A model generated the notes under the pieces. That model saw only the letters and a program-made list of their open reading frames with translations. It was not told where the DNA came from and did not search any database. A stretch of 64,000 nucleotides of DNA from Nostoc sp. C052. GTDB lineage: Bacteria; Cyanobacteriota; Cyanobacteriia; Cyanobacteriales; Nostocaceae. Location: positions 186,001-250,000 of the forward strand of contig NZ_CP040276.1 in assembly GCF_013393905.1 (NCBI RefSeq), written 5' to 3'. Positions 7,189 to 17,400 of this stretch are shown here, piece after piece. The first letter of the stretch is position 1, and each line of letters opens with the position of its first letter. Both the position numbers and the translations under genes were made by a program.

Positions 7189-8277
7189 TTGCTGAATACA
7201 ATTACAAACCAGGTTTCAGTATCAGATACACAAGTTATATCGTCAAGATTGTGGATACCGGAACAGGTACTGTTTACACCTGCTGCCTTAAATGAGGTTT
7301 GGGGGCAGCAGATTCTTGCACGTATAGAGTCACTTAATTTACCAATCGAAGAATTATCACAGAATCGTCTCAAGGGACTGCGTGGTGAGTCTGAGCGGGA
7401 TACTTACAACATCGCCAAGCGTACCTTAGCAGTGGTTACTGCGCCACCCAGTTCTTTTAAACTGAGTCCCATTCCACCTTCTGCGGATTGGCAGTTTCAC
7501 ATTGCTGAAGGTTGTCCGGCTCATTGTCAATACTGCTACTTAGCTGGTAGTTTGTCGGGACCACCTGTCATCCGCGTTTTTGCTAACTTACCGCAGATAT
7601 TAGAGAACTTAGCTAACTACGAGCAACAAAGTCAAAACACGAGTTTTGAAGTTAGCTGTTACACAGACCCATTGGGTATTGAGCATCTAACTGGAAGCCT
7701 TGCTGAATGTATTCGTTACTTTGGCACTCGTAGTAATGCACATTTACGTTGGGTATCGAAATTTGATGTTGTGGATGGGTTACTTGACCTACCACACAAT
7801 GGGCATACCCGTTGTCGGATGAGTGTTAATGCAGCGCCGATTTCTGGCAAGTTTGAAGGTGGCACCGCATCTGTAACATCCAGACTGAATGCATTGCGAC
7901 AGTTAGCGCTACCATTAGAGCGTGGCGGTGGTGGTTATCCAGTAGGCTTAGTTATTGCGCCAATTATGCCGATAGACGATTGGCAGATGCACTATAGTTC
8001 TTTGTTTGACCAGATAAACGAGGCACTGGATTTTGAGTGTAACCTTACTTTTGAACTAATCTCGCATCGGTTCACACCTGGGTCAAAAGAAGTTTTACGA
8101 ACTTGGTATCCGCAATCAAAATTAGAGATGGATGAGGCAAAACGCAGTGTCAAGCGTAATAAGTTTGGCGGAACGAAGTACGTTTACGACAAGGACACAA
8201 TGAAGGCGCTGCGTTGCTTTTTTGAGAGGGAGATTAGTAGGCGCTTTTCAAATGCGGGAATTCTTTATTGGACTTAG
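7189..8277 (+). CDS. Radical SAM protein of the spore photoproduct lyase family
   Basis: 362 residues from TTG 7189, supported by GGAG 8 nt upstream. The motif CPAHCQYC (Cys109, Cys113, Cys116) is the CxxxCxxC iron-sulfur signature used by spore photoproduct lyases. The flanking FHIAEGCPAHCQYCYLAGSL, the EVSCYTDPLGIEHLTGS segment and the RRFTPGSKEVL-like region (HRFTPGSKEVL) fit that family. In spore formers the enzyme reverses 5-thyminyl-5,6-dihydrothymine; the cyanobacterial homologues have no proven substrate, but DNA photoproduct repair is plausible. Length is typical. It sits directly behind the RemA-like gene. Confidence 0.85.
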   Translation: MLNTITNQVSVSDTQVISSRLWIPEQVLFTPAALNEVWGQQILARIESLNLPIEELSQNRLKGLRGESERDTYNIAKRTLAVVTAPPSSFKLSPIPPSADWQFHIAEGCPAHCQYCYLAGSLSGPPVIRVFANLPQILENLANYEQQSQNTSFEVSCYTDPLGIEHLTGSLAECIRYFGTRSNAHLRWVSKFDVVDGLLDLPHNGHTRCRMSVNAAPISGKFEGGTASVTSRLNALRQLALPLERGGGGYPVGLVIAPIMPIDDWQMHYSSLFDQINEALDFECNLTFELISHRFTPGSKEVLRTWYPQSKLEMDEAKRSVKRNKFGGTKYVYDKDTMKALRCFFEREISRRFSNAGILYWT

Positions 8278-8329
8278 CAAACTATTTTGCTCAAATACAG
8301 TTACATTATGGGGGGAGTTCAGAAGGCAG

Positions 8330-8362
8330 AAGTACGTTCGCGCAGCGTCCCGTAGGGAAGGC
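8330..8362. repeat. Cyanobacterial GC-rich palindromic repeat
   Basis: The segment after the radical SAM gene contains GCGCAGCGTCCCGTAGGGAAG, a common short palindromic repeat type in Nostoc-like genomes. Similar pieces occur near 1190-1250, 20550-20580, 41385-41450 and 42655-42715. Confidence 0.45.
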
Positions 8363-8412
8363 AGAAGGCTTTTATGGAAAATTCGCGGACGAATCGATTC
8401 TATCGGGTATCT

Positions 8413-8649
8413 CTACAAAATTGTCGAAATGGTGAACGCATTGTTTTCCAAGTGTAAATCACCACAAATCCATACTGGCGGGGCTGCATTCAGTGCGAAA
8501 TCTTTAGGGAAGTCTTCGTAAAATAAATGACACGTCCCGCGATAAAAAGTAAAAACATCAGAACCCATTGCCTTGTATTTTAATTCAAGCAGTTTTGGGT
8601 TGCGTCCAAGGTTAAAGCGATGAATTCTGTCAATGATATTGTTTGTCAT
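8413..8649 (-). pseudogene. DUF2252-family protein, truncated N-terminal fragment
   Basis: 78 residues. The segments RIHRFNLGRNPKLLELKYKAM, FTFYRGTCHLFYEDF and WICGDLHLEN match the start of DUF2252 proteins (kinase-fold-like, about 350-450 residues, unknown role). After LEN the sequence turns into an unrelated tail and stops, so most of the domain, including the downstream catalytic-like segments, is missing. It overlaps the 3' end of the neighbouring beta-propeller gene by 20 bp. It is a decayed fragment, perhaps left by the rearrangement that also placed the palindromic repeat at 8330. Confidence 0.7.
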
Positions 8650-9703
8650 ATAAAACCAGAATCACAAAAGTACCAGGGATAATAGAAGGTCTAGATCGCA
8701 CCTGTCCTGGGACGGGGGTAGACGTTGCTTGAAACTTAGCTGTAGCCAAATATAACTTATGTGTCTTCAAATCTAACGCCATTGTCCGCGCTCCTGGCTC
8801 GGTGACGACGTTATTCACAATACTAAATTTGTCGGCAGAGTCCTCATGTACCACTGTCAGCGAACCTTCACCATTTGAACTGAAAGCTAATCTAGTCACT
8901 GGGTCATAAGCGATCGCATCTGTCCTCTTGCCAATTGGCAGTGTCGCTTTAATACTGAGAGTGTTTGCATCCACTACAGTCATGATTTGGTTTCTACAAC
9001 CAATAAACAACCGCCGATGCTCTTTATCTATATCGATTCCAGTTGGTTCTGAGCAAGGTTTGAGCGGAGAATCTTTCTCAACTTTGAGGTTACTAGCATT
9101 TATGGCTACGATTTCGCTTTTGTCCTCTAAGTTCACGTCAATTCGACCTAAGCCATCAGCCACCGCAAATTCTGGTTTACCACCCAAGGCAATTGTCCCC
9201 AAGACTTTGGTAGTTTTAGCATCAAAAACAGTTACTGAGTTGCTCAAACCGTTAAAAGTGAACACTTTTTGGGACACAGAATCATAGACGATGGCATCTG
9301 GGTTAGAACCAGTTTTAACTTTTCCTATAACTTTTAGTGTCTTTAAATCGAAAATAGTAGCTGTTGCTGCCTTACCATTACTGGTAAAACCACGATTCAA
9401 TTCTCTTGCAATGGCAACACCATGTACTCCTGGAGTATCACCAATTTCCCCCACAACCCGCCCAGTGTCAACATTTAATACTATTACCCTTGTAGAGCGC
9501 GTAATGTATAGGCGACGAGCAGCACTATCCAATGTCAGGTAATCCCATCCTCCTTCTCCACCCAGAGAAATTTTTTTGACTACTTGGTAGTTGGGAGTTG
9601 TTGATGTGCCACTAATTACCGCATTGTCAAAGCACAAGCCAGAACCAGTGATTAACACAGAAGCAATAACTGTACCAATCCTATGATTAATTATGGTGTT
9701 CAA
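8630..9703 (-). CDS. Exported YncE-like beta-propeller protein
   Basis: 357 residues. A signal-peptide-like N-terminus is followed by repeated blades of the YVTN/YncE type, for example LYITRSTRVIVLNVDTGRVV, TIFDLKTLKVIGKV and TVFDAKTTKVLGTI, each about 40 residues apart. Such proteins are periplasmic or exported seven-bladed propellers with protein- or DNA-binding roles in other bacteria. The C-terminus (after ATSTPVPGQVRS) departs from the blade pattern and overlaps the DUF2252 fragment, so it may have been altered by rearrangement. It appears monocistronic, with 193 bp upstream containing no other gene. Confidence 0.75.
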   Translation of the reverse strand: MNTIINHRIGTVIASVLITGSGLCFDNAVISGTSTTPNYQVVKKISLGGEGGWDYLTLDSAARRLYITRSTRVIVLNVDTGRVVGEIGDTPGVHGVAIARELNRGFTSNGKAATATIFDLKTLKVIGKVKTGSNPDAIVYDSVSQKVFTFNGLSNSVTVFDAKTTKVLGTIALGGKPEFAVADGLGRIDVNLEDKSEIVAINASNLKVEKDSPLKPCSEPTGIDIDKEHRRLFIGCRNQIMTVVDANTLSIKATLPIGKRTDAIAYDPVTRLAFSSNGEGSLTVVHEDSADKFSIVNNVVTEPGARTMALDLKTHKLYLATAKFQATSTPVPGQVRSRPSIIPGTFVILVLYDKQYH

Positions 9704-9896
9704 AAATATATTCCTTTATTGTTACAGTTGTTTTTCGGATATTAGCAAAATTAAATTGTATTTTCCTAGACAAAGTTATTGCAGAAAAAGTTGGGGATAG
9801 AGTATTGGCGTGGTAATGTAGTAGAAAACACATAGTAAACGTGTAATGGCTTACCCGTCGTAGGCGATGCCGGAGCCAATACTTTTCGGTTAAGAA

Positions 9897-10355
9897 CTAA
9901 GCAGTGTTAATAATGGAAAAATTGAGTAGCTGAGGTTGAGTACCAGTACCACGATGAATAGGTTTCTTGGATGGAAATTTGGAACGAGTTTTTTTGACTA
10001 GTCGAGGATTGCTTCTGTGTTGTCGAGGCGGAATTTTCTCAATCCTTTATCTCCATGATCAACCATGACCAAAAAAAGGGAGTTGTTCGGTTGGGGTATG
10101 CTGAAATTCAGGTATCGCGGCACGAATAACCTTAAGAGTGCCGGTAAACCCTAAGCGCAGAGGTGAAATACCTGCTTGCTGTGCAGCTTGGCACATTAGA
10201 GAGCGTACTGCCCAGTGTCCTAAGAGCCAACCATAAACTTCCTGGACAACTTCACGAGGATTAAGCGAGAGGCTTATACCAAGTTCTTTCCCCTCTGCCC
10301 CTCTGCTAACCACTTTTGCATTGTTTCCTGCTTGGGCTGGAGTTGCTCCTGGCAA
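9897..10355 (-). pseudogene. IS4-like transposase remnant (C-terminal part, frameshifted)
   Basis: One frame (10059-10355) encodes NPREVVQEVYGWLLGHWAVR followed by SPLRLGFTGTLKVIRAAIPEF, which matches the end of IS4-family DDE transposases. The remaining C-terminus continues in another frame down to 9897 (IEKIPPRQHRSNPRLVKKTR, then SKFPSKKPIHRGTGTQ). The catalytic centre is absent. The upstream end of the fragment is fused to a heptamer-repeat element (10265-10312), giving an artificial N-terminus. The element is dead. Confidence 0.75.
10265..10312. repeat. Half copy of the GCAGAGG hairpin repeat family
   Basis: The segment contains GAGGCTTATACCAAGTTCTT followed by CCCCTCTG units. It closely matches the core and right arm of the complete element in the relaxase gene (28452-28543). 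It lies inside the transposase remnant and supplies its apparent N-terminus. Confidence 0.6.
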
Positions 10356-10382
10356 CTACGCTCATTGGTGGGAAAATGCTTA

Positions 10383-11666
10383 CTACTCAGGCAAAATATT
10401 AACTGAATCGTTACTAAAATTCTGTTCAAGGTAACGTGGATCGTTTACTCCTATGTGCAAAAGCAGTGCTGTAACTAATGCACCTCCTGCTGCTACTAAG
10501 AAGCTAGTTCTATAGTCAATATTCTCGACTATCCATCCACCTAGTAGGGGAGCAAGGATGGTGGCAGGAGCAACAAGGGTATTACCAAGACCAATATAGG
10601 CTGGTCGTTGGTACTGGTTGCCAAACTCTAAAGTCATTACCGCAGCAATGTTTTGCAGAGCCGTCATACCTATTCCCGCTCCTATAAATACTAAGTGAAA
10701 CCAGTTTACATTGGATGCTAAACAAGCTAAAACCGAACTGAATGCACAGGCAATACAACCAGTTTCCAAGACTAACTTACGACCCGTGCGATCGCCTAAC
10801 CACCCCAAGACTAATCCAGCAATAGTTTGTGTGACCATCAATAGAGTAGTAATTAACCCAACAGATGCTTCTCCTATCCCATATTGATGTACGGCATAGA
10901 GTGTATAGAAGGGAAGTGGCATCAGTGCTAACTGTGAGATCATACGTGCGATCACAAAGCAACGAAAATTCTCATCGCACTGGAGAATTACACCCAGACT
11001 GTCCCAAAATTCACGTCTAGTTTCACAGGCTGATGATGTGGTGTTTACTGGCTCTCGCGTCCTAGACATAAAAAACCAAGATAGAGCCATTGCCAAACTG
11101 GCACACAAAAAACATAGAGCAAAGTTAAATGGTTGAGCAATTTCCTTAAGTAATAAACCAGCGATTGCAGCACCACAAATATTCATAAAATTACCAGATG
11201 CTGCTAAAGTACCGTAAAAAATACCAAGCTTTCTAGAGGGAACAATTTTTGCAATCATGCTTTGCCAAGCAGTAGCGCTAACTCCACCGCCTAGCCCTTG
11301 CCAAATGAGTATGGCAAATGTCAACAGTAAGATAGTTTGGTGATTGAGTTCTAGTTGTAATAAAGCCACCAGTGATAATCCAAAAAAAGGAAGCTTCTGA
11401 TGAATTGTCAACAACATTACAGTTGGTTTGTAACACTGTAGATGAGCTACTTTATTAGCTGTTAATAATTGAGGTAATTGCCAGCCTAAGCGCGGAATAG
11501 CTGGGATCAGACCGATAAGCAATGCCGAATCGGTAAGAGTGCTAACAAATAGTGGAAGAATCGTAAAAAATGAAGCAAAACCACTCCCAAAACCAAAAAA
11601 TCCACTTTCAATAACACTGACAGTAAAGTTATGGCGAAGGTCTTTTTGAATTTCAGAATTAAGCAT
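10383..11666 (-). CDS. Major facilitator superfamily transporter
   Basis: 427 residues with about 12 hydrophobic segments (for example GFGSGFASFFTILPLFVSTL, LALMPLPFYTLYAVHQYGIG and LGLVLGW-type stretches). The cytoplasmic loop between helices 2 and 3 is degenerate, but LVLGWLGDRTGRKLVLETG in the second half is a clear MFS motif A copy. This is a proton-coupled uptake or efflux carrier of unknown substrate. It is a single gene; a strong inverted repeat lies about 78 bp upstream of its start (11744-11784) and may be regulatory. Confidence 0.85.
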   Translation of the reverse strand: MLNSEIQKDLRHNFTVSVIESGFFGFGSGFASFFTILPLFVSTLTDSALLIGLIPAIPRLGWQLPQLLTANKVAHLQCYKPTVMLLTIHQKLPFFGLSLVALLQLELNHQTILLLTFAILIWQGLGGGVSATAWQSMIAKIVPSRKLGIFYGTLAASGNFMNICGAAIAGLLLKEIAQPFNFALCFLCASLAMALSWFFMSRTREPVNTTSSACETRREFWDSLGVILQCDENFRCFVIARMISQLALMPLPFYTLYAVHQYGIGEASVGLITTLLMVTQTIAGLVLGWLGDRTGRKLVLETGCIACAFSSVLACLASNVNWFHLVFIGAGIGMTALQNIAAVMTLEFGNQYQRPAYIGLGNTLVAPATILAPLLGGWIVENIDYRTSFLVAAGGALVTALLLHIGVNDPRYLEQNFSNDSVNILPE

Positions 11667-11743
11667 TTTTATAGATATTGCAAGTTTGGTGATTTATTCC
11701 CTTTTGGGGAAACTCAGGCTGTCTTTTGAATAGGTTTATCTGC

Positions 11744-11784
11744 TTTTTGTAGATACTTAGAAATCATCTAAGTATCTACAAAAA
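11744..11784. promoter_or_regulatory. 17-bp perfect inverted repeat upstream of the MFS gene
   Basis: TTTTTGTAGATACTTAG at 11744-11760 pairs perfectly with 11768-11784 across a 7-nt loop, and outer CTCAGG (11713-11718) and CCTGAG (11785-11790) could pair as well. It lies upstream of the transporter start, so it is a candidate operator or 5' leader hairpin. It has no typical terminator T-run. The remainder of the gap to 12204 has a second weak stem (AACCTAAC near 11874 with GGTTAGGTT near 11912) and no gene. Confidence 0.5.
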
Positions 11785-12204
11785 CCTGAGTTCCATAAAT
11801 TGTTCCCAAATGCTGTACTTAAATCACCGTTGAAAAATATTTTTGTAAAATATCCCGATTTTTGATGGTGAACCTAACTGCAACGGAGTCCTGGGTCAGT
11901 GGCAGGTTAGGTTAACTTTGAAGTGGTGATACAGTTTAGTGTTACAATCGGGCGATCGCATTGCTCCCCCCTTCAAGTTAAGTTATGTTGTGCGGTCACT
12001 TTATCCTTAAAGGGTTATGTATCTGGTATTCTCGGCATTAACTGATATAGGAACAAAGCTACCTTGGAAGAAGTAGGGAATGGATTGTTAGGAGTGCACC
12101 TACAATAATTCAAGTATTTCTTCTTATATTCCCACACCTGGAGCAAGATAGCTAACGGGTATTAATCTTCCTGTTTCATCTTATGAAAGCGCAATCTATT
12201 TCCT

Positions 12205-12885
12205 CTAATCTTGAGAAAGATTGACATTTAATTTGAAGCGACGTTCTTCAACAATTGAAACAGGTAACTCACGATCATCTGATGTATATTTTGAACTCAG
12301 AATTTGCAGATGCTCTTGGGTGACATCTGCACGTTTATCGCTTGTTGGATCTCTACCCAACCATGCTCTAGCGGTTTGAGAGCCAATAGTCAAATTAGTA
12401 GCTGTAACTACTTCTATTGGTAATGAGTCCTTTGGAAGTTCTCCCCAATACTCGATGGTAAAGTTTCGTAGTTTTATGGTCGCACTTGCTGGTAACAACA
12501 ACGCTTGAAAATTACCTGTGCCGTGGAAACGACTAACTATAACTTTACCTTTGCCCTCAAATCCAAAAATGCTAACTCCGTAAACCCCGCTTTTTTCATA
12601 CTTAACACCTGGACTGAGGCTGTAGGGTATAATAAACCAACGAGGGACAGAGCGCTCATTGCGTAGTGTCATGTCAAAGATAAGTGTGATCTGAGGTGGT
12701 TTCTGCCTATGCAAACCTATATACCTCATCTCTATGGCATTCTGATTTGATTCCCTGTCTATCCTTTTTAATGAATTATTTGGCACTGTTGCCATGACTA
12801 GGAAATATTGCTCAGTCAAGTTGCTAGACGAAATACAATTAGTCAAAACCAGCAGTAAGGCACTCATCAAAAACGGAAAATTCAT
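12205..12885 (-). CDS. Hypothetical lipoprotein
   Basis: 226 residues from ATG 12885, chosen because it gives a clean lipoprotein signal (MNFPFLMSALLLVLTNC, lipobox LTNC); the frame extends upstream to 12975. The mature part is beta-rich (QITLIFDMTLRNERSVPRWF, GVYGVSIFGFEGKGKVIV and FTIEYWGELPKDSLPIEV) and resembles an Ig- or C2-like sandwich. No family is recognised. It is probably anchored in the membrane facing the periplasm, and stands alone between the transporter and the desaturase. Confidence 0.6.
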   Translation of the reverse strand: MNFPFLMSALLLVLTNCISSSNLTEQYFLVMATVPNNSLKRIDRESNQNAIEMRYIGLHRQKPPQITLIFDMTLRNERSVPRWFIIPYSLSPGVKYEKSGVYGVSIFGFEGKGKVIVSRFHGTGNFQALLLPASATIKLRNFTIEYWGELPKDSLPIEVVTATNLTIGSQTARAWLGRDPTSDKRADVTQEHLQILSSKYTSDDRELPVSIVEERRFKLNVNLSQD

Positions 12886-13191
12886 AGGTCTCAAGAAAAT
12901 TAATCTCAGTAGACATTCATGTATCATCACTGAGGTGTCAATTGTCGTTAGAGTTTTTTTACATAAAAAAAGCATAAATCTTCTATGCCTCGAAAAACTC
13001 CACCTTTATCCCACTCGACTGTTACAACTCCACTGGCTCTCTCTCAATTACATATCCGCTTACAGTTTCTAGAAAAATCACACTAATCACTACTCAAGCA
13101 GATTAAGAGAAAACGGACAGAACTGAATAACTTTGTTGAACAGACGCGAATTTTCGCCACAGAAATCTTTCATCAAGCTAGTCCCAGTTTT

Positions 13192-13220
13192 CAAAAAAGT
13201 TTTCTATAGTGAGAAAACTT
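13192..13220 (-). terminator. Rho-independent terminator of the desaturase gene
   Basis: On the minus strand AAGTTTTCT and AGAAAACTT form a 9-bp stem around a 6-nt loop, followed by a T-run (complement of 13193-13198). It lies 11 bp beyond the desaturase stop. The rest of the 345-bp gap (12886-13230) holds no other recognisable feature. Confidence 0.65.
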
Positions 13221-13230
13221 GGGGATTTTT

Positions 13231-14196
13231 TCATATAGCTGATTGTCCCGATTTAGTCACAATATCCCAATTGACTTTTACATAGCCTGGTTCAATATGA
13301 GCAAAGTGCGAACTTAACAGTTGATGAGCATTAGCCAGGACGTGAAAAGGAATTGATGGGTACAAATGATGCTCGGCATGAAATGGCATATTCCACATTA
13401 AAAATCGCACAGGCCACAGAGTTAGTGTTGTGCGCGTATTTGTCAGCAGGTTAGCATCAAGAGTACAGCCTGTATGTTCTGCTAACAGAATAAAACGCAA
13501 AATTGGTTGACCAACAATCAATGGCAGCAGCCAATAAAGTAGAAACCAAGGCTGATCTACTGCTATTGATAGACCGAGCATAGCTGCATAAACTGCCAAT
13601 TGCAGTTGAGTGGAGCGAGTCACTTCAGTACGTGCTGAATCAGGTATAAACGGACAATTATCAAATTTACCCAATGCAATCTGGAAATGTCCCCGAATTT
13701 TTCCCAACCACCACGGTAAACCGCTAATGATTAATAAGTATTTCGCAAAGTTGCTAGGTTTGGGATCGGTTAGTTCTGGATCTTTATCAGGAACGCGAGT
13801 ATAAAGGTGATGCCATTTGTGATAGTAACGGAAGAATGTGCTGTTATAAAATGAAAGCAATCCCGCACCCCAAGCAACGGCATTATTTAAAGGACGAGCC
13901 GCAAATGCAGTTGTGTGGACGCATTCATGCATAGGTGCAAACATAGAAGCAATACTAAAACCATAAACCACTAGTGCGGGGATTGCTAGTTCCCAATGGC
14001 CCAAGTTTGTCCCCCAAATATAACCGCTACATCCTATAACACTCAGATGCAGAGTTAGTTGCCGCAGCCCTTTTGAGTTGGAGCGAGTATTTAACGCACT
14101 CAGATCATGTGCAGAAAGAATTTGGCGAGGTTTTTGCTGTTGATTAGCTTGACTGTTTGATAATTCTAATTGAGTAAGTACGCTATCATTAGACAT
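13231..14196 (-). CDS. Membrane fatty-acid desaturase-family protein
   Basis: 321 residues from ATG 14196; an upstream in-frame ATG at 14232 lacks a ribosome site. Three histidine boxes typical of membrane di-iron desaturases and hydroxylases are present: HECVH (residues 90-94), HKWHH (126-130) and HAEHH (273-277). Hydrophobic stretches lie between them. The enzyme should desaturate or hydroxylate acyl chains or carotenoids in the membrane; the substrate cannot be told from sequence. As plasmid cargo it may alter membrane fluidity or pigments. A terminator follows. Confidence 0.8.
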   Translation of the reverse strand: MSNDSVLTQLELSNSQANQQQKPRQILSAHDLSALNTRSNSKGLRQLTLHLSVIGCSGYIWGTNLGHWELAIPALVVYGFSIASMFAPMHECVHTTAFAARPLNNAVAWGAGLLSFYNSTFFRYYHKWHHLYTRVPDKDPELTDPKPSNFAKYLLIISGLPWWLGKIRGHFQIALGKFDNCPFIPDSARTEVTRSTQLQLAVYAAMLGLSIAVDQPWFLLYWLLPLIVGQPILRFILLAEHTGCTLDANLLTNTRTTLTLWPVRFLMWNMPFHAEHHLYPSIPFHVLANAHQLLSSHFAHIEPGYVKVNWDIVTKSGQSAI

Positions 14197-14438
14197 AAAT
14201 TTTTGCCTGACGGATAATCTATTATAAAACATTGCAATCCAACGTTTACACTCGACAAATAATCCTTAGCTGAACTGATTGGAGTTTATTCTGTTTTATT
14301 AATACTCGATTTATTAGAAAATTTAATAGTATTTTTTTCGGAAGTTGTACTGATTCTTAAACTTACTCATAGCCGCAAACTTTTAAAAAGATGCTGTATC
14401 CCAAAAAGTGGTTATGGAAAAAGCTTGGGAGATAAATG

Positions 14439-17400
14439 TTATCTTTGTAAGTCTATTTGTTGTGTTTGAGATTTAGCTAATATTTTATCAATTTGAGTAT
14501 TAATATATTCAAAAGTTTGTAATATCTGTGGAGTTAGTTTATTAGTCTGCACCTGACCAGATTGCAAGTTTAAAATTACCTCTCCATTTTTCTGCGAAAT
14601 AGTTAAATCCCTCTGCTGGGTATTGAAAGCCAAGTCATAAATTTTTCCTTGGACTTGAGTACCATTTTCATCAGACTTACCCCAGACCATGCCAATCCTT
14701 TGAGCAATTTGACTCAGCCGACTGATGGCTTCAAGCTCAAATTTATCTTTATTCATTACTGTCAACGCTTCGGCTGATAATTGCTCACCAGCTTTAAACC
14801 CATTTGCCACTTCTACAATGCGTTTTTTGTAACTTTCCGACTTCCCTAACTTATCTGCGGCATTGTACCAATTTCTCAAGTCATCAATAGTGACTTTCGG
14901 GGGCTTCTCTACACCTAGAGGTTCTGTTTTTGTACTATTACTAATGTCTGTTATAGAAGGAGTAGTGGAGAGTAATAGAGTTGATTGGTTAGGTGGAGAT
15001 TGTGCTGTTTGTTCTGGTGGTTTCAAAAACTGCGGTCGTGTGGCGAGGGAATTAACCCTTTGTTGATACTCACTATCCGTTTCAATCACAGCCCCAAATT
15101 TCTTGGCCATGCTCTCTAAAGTTTTGGCAGGGATGGAGCTATCAACCAAGTTAAATACGGCTAGACCTTTTTGAGTTTCCCTGATAACATCTTCTGTTGG
15201 TACTTGCCCCCACTTAACTTTTTGAGCAGTTAACCATTTTGTAACAGTCTCAGCTTTCTGGTTGTCAACAGCCAAGCCCATGACTCCAAGTTTTTTGTTT
15301 GATTCTGTCGAAAATAAGAAAGTAGGACGCTCTTTAATATGATGTAGAATTTTCGCACTACTTTCAATCATCTCTTGTTGTTCAGAATTAACCGATTGAG
15401 TCCCAAAGATAAGAAATTCCTTCGTCCACTTCTGGGGATATTCAACGGTATTAGGGTCAATTTGAGCGCAAATCACAGAGAAATTACTTTCAATAATAGC
15501 GTCGGCGTGTGTAAGTTGTCCGGTTTTTAGCAGTCCAAGCTGTCTGAGCGCGTCTTTGTCTTTTTTGAAGTGCAATACTCCCAGGGGTTCACCATTCAAA
15601 AATACAGCATCTCTAGTTTTAGAAGCTGAGGTTTCGATAGTCAGTTTTCGGTAATCTTGATCATTGAATGTCTGACCAGAAAAATCATAAAAGTTAATTT
15701 TATTAATTTTGAGGAGATGACCATTACCAGACTCACCCAGCACAAAAGCTTGATCTCCAGCTTCGGAGATAGAAGTAAGTTTTAACTTTAGAGGATTACC
15801 ATTTTTGAGATAATTAATTTCTTTTAATTGTTGGGCAGAATCACTGTCTAACTCACCCAGGGTCAAAGCATCAATTTTGATTTTTACTGTTTTATCAGGA
15901 ATCGGCACAGTGCCAAATTCTAAGTTGACCGGTTCGGCGTTAAAAACAAGTCCTGCATAAGAGAAGTTCTTGAGTTCACGGATAGTAATTTCAACCGGCT
16001 CGTTTCCTGGCAGTCCAATAGTTGCTTTGGCAGTAGCAGGTTCTACCCCAATGAAATTAGCTTGCGCCTTTGTGCCAATAGGTAACATTCCAGCCCTGGT
16101 TTCGAGCATGGCGAATTCCTTATATTCGCCGTCAGCATCCTGGACAAACATTAGTCTGGAAACGTGGCGTTCATGTCCGACTGGGTGGTGGCTAGCCCTA
16201 ATTTCTATTGGGTGTTTTTCGGTGGGATTCCAGTCTCGACCCAAAAATTGATTTGCTTCATTCAAAAGTGTGACTAACTTCGGTTCAGTAAATTGCAATT
16301 TATCTAAGCGAGAAATAATCTCATTGGGGAAAGCAGCGAAGGCGAAATTGGAAACTTTTTTAGCGTAGACGCGGAGCGGCTTGTCGCTAGACATCGCCTG
16401 GGGGTTTGCGTTTTCTTTTCTTGCAACTTCGAGTTCATCCTGGCGGGATGCACAGATGTTCCAAGCTGCGGCTGCGGATGTAAGTTTTTCTGACTCTGGG
16501 ATTTTCGCGTAAAATGCAACAGATGCATCATTTGCCAAGGCAAAGAGTAGTTTAGTTTGGCTTCTAGTAAGTTCTGGTTTTAGTTCTAATAGTTTAGCTC
16601 CCTGCATGGCCATCCCCGCCTTGAGGTTGTGGTCAGTCACAGATTGTTGGCTAACTGTCCCCAGGTTACGATAAGCGGGTTTTCCATCTGACCCAACCTC
16701 GTCATCTATCTGTGCAATTGCTAATAATTTATGGGGGCGTTCACTGTTTGTGAATTTAATCTCATAATAGCGAATGTTCAACGTCTGGGCTTTCCAGATT
16801 AGGGGGTGTCCGTAACGGGTGAGATTGGTAATTTCCAGTTTCGCCCCTTGTGGAGTTTGCACTATTGCGGATGGCCCTTTGTCAGTTTCACGCCGTTGGG
16901 ACATCCGAACCGCAGCGTTGAATTTCTGATCAAACTCGTACTTGGCCGCGATCGCTGCAAATTTTTGCTGTGGTGTAAATTCTACTCCTTTGAATAATTC
17001 TTTAAACTGGACTATGGGACGCGATTCTAACTGTGATTCTTGGAAATATTTATTAGTTTGGCTAATCAATAATTCTACTGGTGAGTAGCCCTTTGGTGTT
17101 ATCCCCGTGTTTAAATAAACTGACGAAGATTTCTTATCTTTAATATAATTAACATCACGATACAAGTAGCGGCTGTTTTCCCGGATTTTATCCATCTCCG
17201 GTTTTTTAGCACTTTTGAATAAATCAACCGCTATTTGGTTTTGATAACATCCCTCACCAATCATTTCCCGGTACATCAGGCGGTTAACATCCATCGCCTG
17301 CTGAATAATCTCTGGCGTTCTTTGACCCAAAGCAAGTTCAACAAACCCTTGCATATAAGATTTATATTCTTCTCGGATTAACTTTGCCTCTTTCTGGTGT

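Noticed and set aside
8222..8521. Plus-strand open frame after the radical SAM gene
   Set aside because: It overlaps the end of that gene and the DUF2252 fragment, has no family match and is rich in Arg/Ser as expected for shadow frames and palindromic repeats.
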